From contig SFEB01000029.1 in the NCBI GenBank assembly GCA_004558105.1, positions 1 through 13,395 of the forward strand: a stretch of DNA of 13,395 nt, given 5' to 3'. How positions within the stretch are numbered: the stretch's first letter is position 1; each line of letters begins with the position of its first letter. The position numbers and the translations under genes were made by a program. The notes under the pieces were generated by a model, which saw only the letters and a program-made list of their open reading frames with translations, was not told the origin of the DNA and made no database searches. This document shows, piece after piece, positions 12,997 to 13,395 of the stretch. This DNA is from Clostridiales bacterium (GTDB taxonomy: Bacteria; Bacillota; Clostridia; Christensenellales; CAG-314).

Positions 12997-13395
12997 TTGG
13001 CTGATTTTGCGTTGGACGCCGCACAAAACAAACTGTTATTGCTGTTTGTATTCGATAAGATGGAGATGCCCTTGACAGAAGACTCTCTGTCCGATTTGTG
13101 TTGCAACTCTAACGGTTGGATGATTTATATGGACTTTAAATTTGCCCTGACTCAGCTTATCGAAGCCAATTTCGTCTACCACACCAACAAAAACAGCAGC
13201 GGTTCGCCCTTGTACACCATTACGCCCGAAGGACGCGTGTGCCTCGCACATTTTTTCGTAAGACTGCCTTCGAGCCTGCGCGAACAAATCAGTAACTGCG
13301 TGAAAGTCAACCGTCTCAACTACCGTCGTAAACAAGAGTATTTCAGCGACTATCACAAAAACGCAGACGGTACCTACGACGTAATTTTAAAGATT
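12997..13395 (+). CDS. DUF4364 family protein, 5' part (runs off the window)
   Basis: 133 codons are visible up to the edge; the C-terminus is missing. The pattern is that of DUF4364, a winged-helix-like family of Clostridia with unknown role: QNKLLLLFVFDKMEMPLTED (10-29), a helix-turn-helix-like stretch with LTQLIEANFVYHT, then SPLYTITPEGRVCLAHFF and LNYRRKQEYFSDYHKNADGTY. These are probably transcription regulators, by fold. The start is uncertain. I give TTG 12997, which has GAGG 5 nt upstream. The frame stays open back to a stop at 12964-12966 with no ATG or GTG, and the upstream codons (12973 on, IFDTDEVD) look protein-like, so an ATT start at 12973 or a mutated start codon is possible. 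It is divergent from the 247-aa gene. Confidence 0.75.
   Translation, partial: MADFALDAAQNKLLLLFVFDKMEMPLTEDSLSDLCCNSNGWMIYMDFKFALTQLIEANFVYHTNKNSSGSPLYTITPEGRVCLAHFFVRLPSSLREQISNCVKVNRLNYRRKQEYFSDYHKNADGTYDVILKI

Noticed and set aside
13036..13356. A 106-codon open frame on the minus strand at the right edge
   Set aside because: Antisense to the DUF4364 gene, whose sequence is recognisable.

Overview
The window looks like a chromosomal segment of an anaerobic, low-to-moderate GC Gram-positive bacterium (Bacillota, Clostridia-like). Three things point there: strong GGAGG ribosome binding sites and TTGACA/TATAAT promoters; a ferredoxin-dependent 2-oxoacid oxidoreductase (IorAB), which is oxygen-sensitive; and a DUF4364 gene, a family I know mainly from Clostridia. 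The glutamate dehydrogenase also closely resembles the Clostridium symbiosum enzyme. The genus cannot be fixed from the sequence alone.

Region by region. (1) Positions 1 to about 1430 are visibly more AT-rich, with different codon use, and look like accessory DNA. They hold, all on the minus strand, an Xre-type repressor, an ImmA/IrrE-type zinc metallopeptidase translationally coupled to it, and the start of a DUF4417-like gene that runs off the left edge. Between the last two, on the plus strand, is a near-perfect promoter followed within about 80 nt by two hairpins and a U-tract. I read this as a small non-coding RNA gene. (2) Positions 1431-4660 carry a polA-coaE operon on the minus strand, with a TAATG overlap and a strong terminator. 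(3) Positions 4701-6665 carry typA/bipA (minus) with its own promoter and terminator and a phased A-tract upstream. (4) Positions 6837-9360 carry iorA-iorB (plus), a fermentative arylpyruvate:ferredoxin oxidoreductase. It converges on (5) gdhA (minus, 9471-10826), a glutamate dehydrogenase with a consensus promoter and an upstream cluster of inverted TTGTCAAG/CTTGACAA elements. (6) Positions 11027-12854 hold two unrecognised convergent genes sharing a terminator: a four-helix membrane protein with SHOCT-like tail motifs, and a soluble 247-aa protein. (7) The right edge holds the 5' part of a DUF4364 gene whose start codon is not obvious.

How the parts fit: polA/coaE/typA are housekeeping genes. 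IorAB and GdhA plausibly cooperate in amino-acid fermentation: transamination of aromatic amino acids to arylpyruvates, oxidative decarboxylation by IorAB, and regeneration of 2-oxoglutarate by GdhA. This is inference, because no transaminase or ligase is present here. The least explained part is the small RNA inside the Xre / ImmA / DUF4417 cluster.
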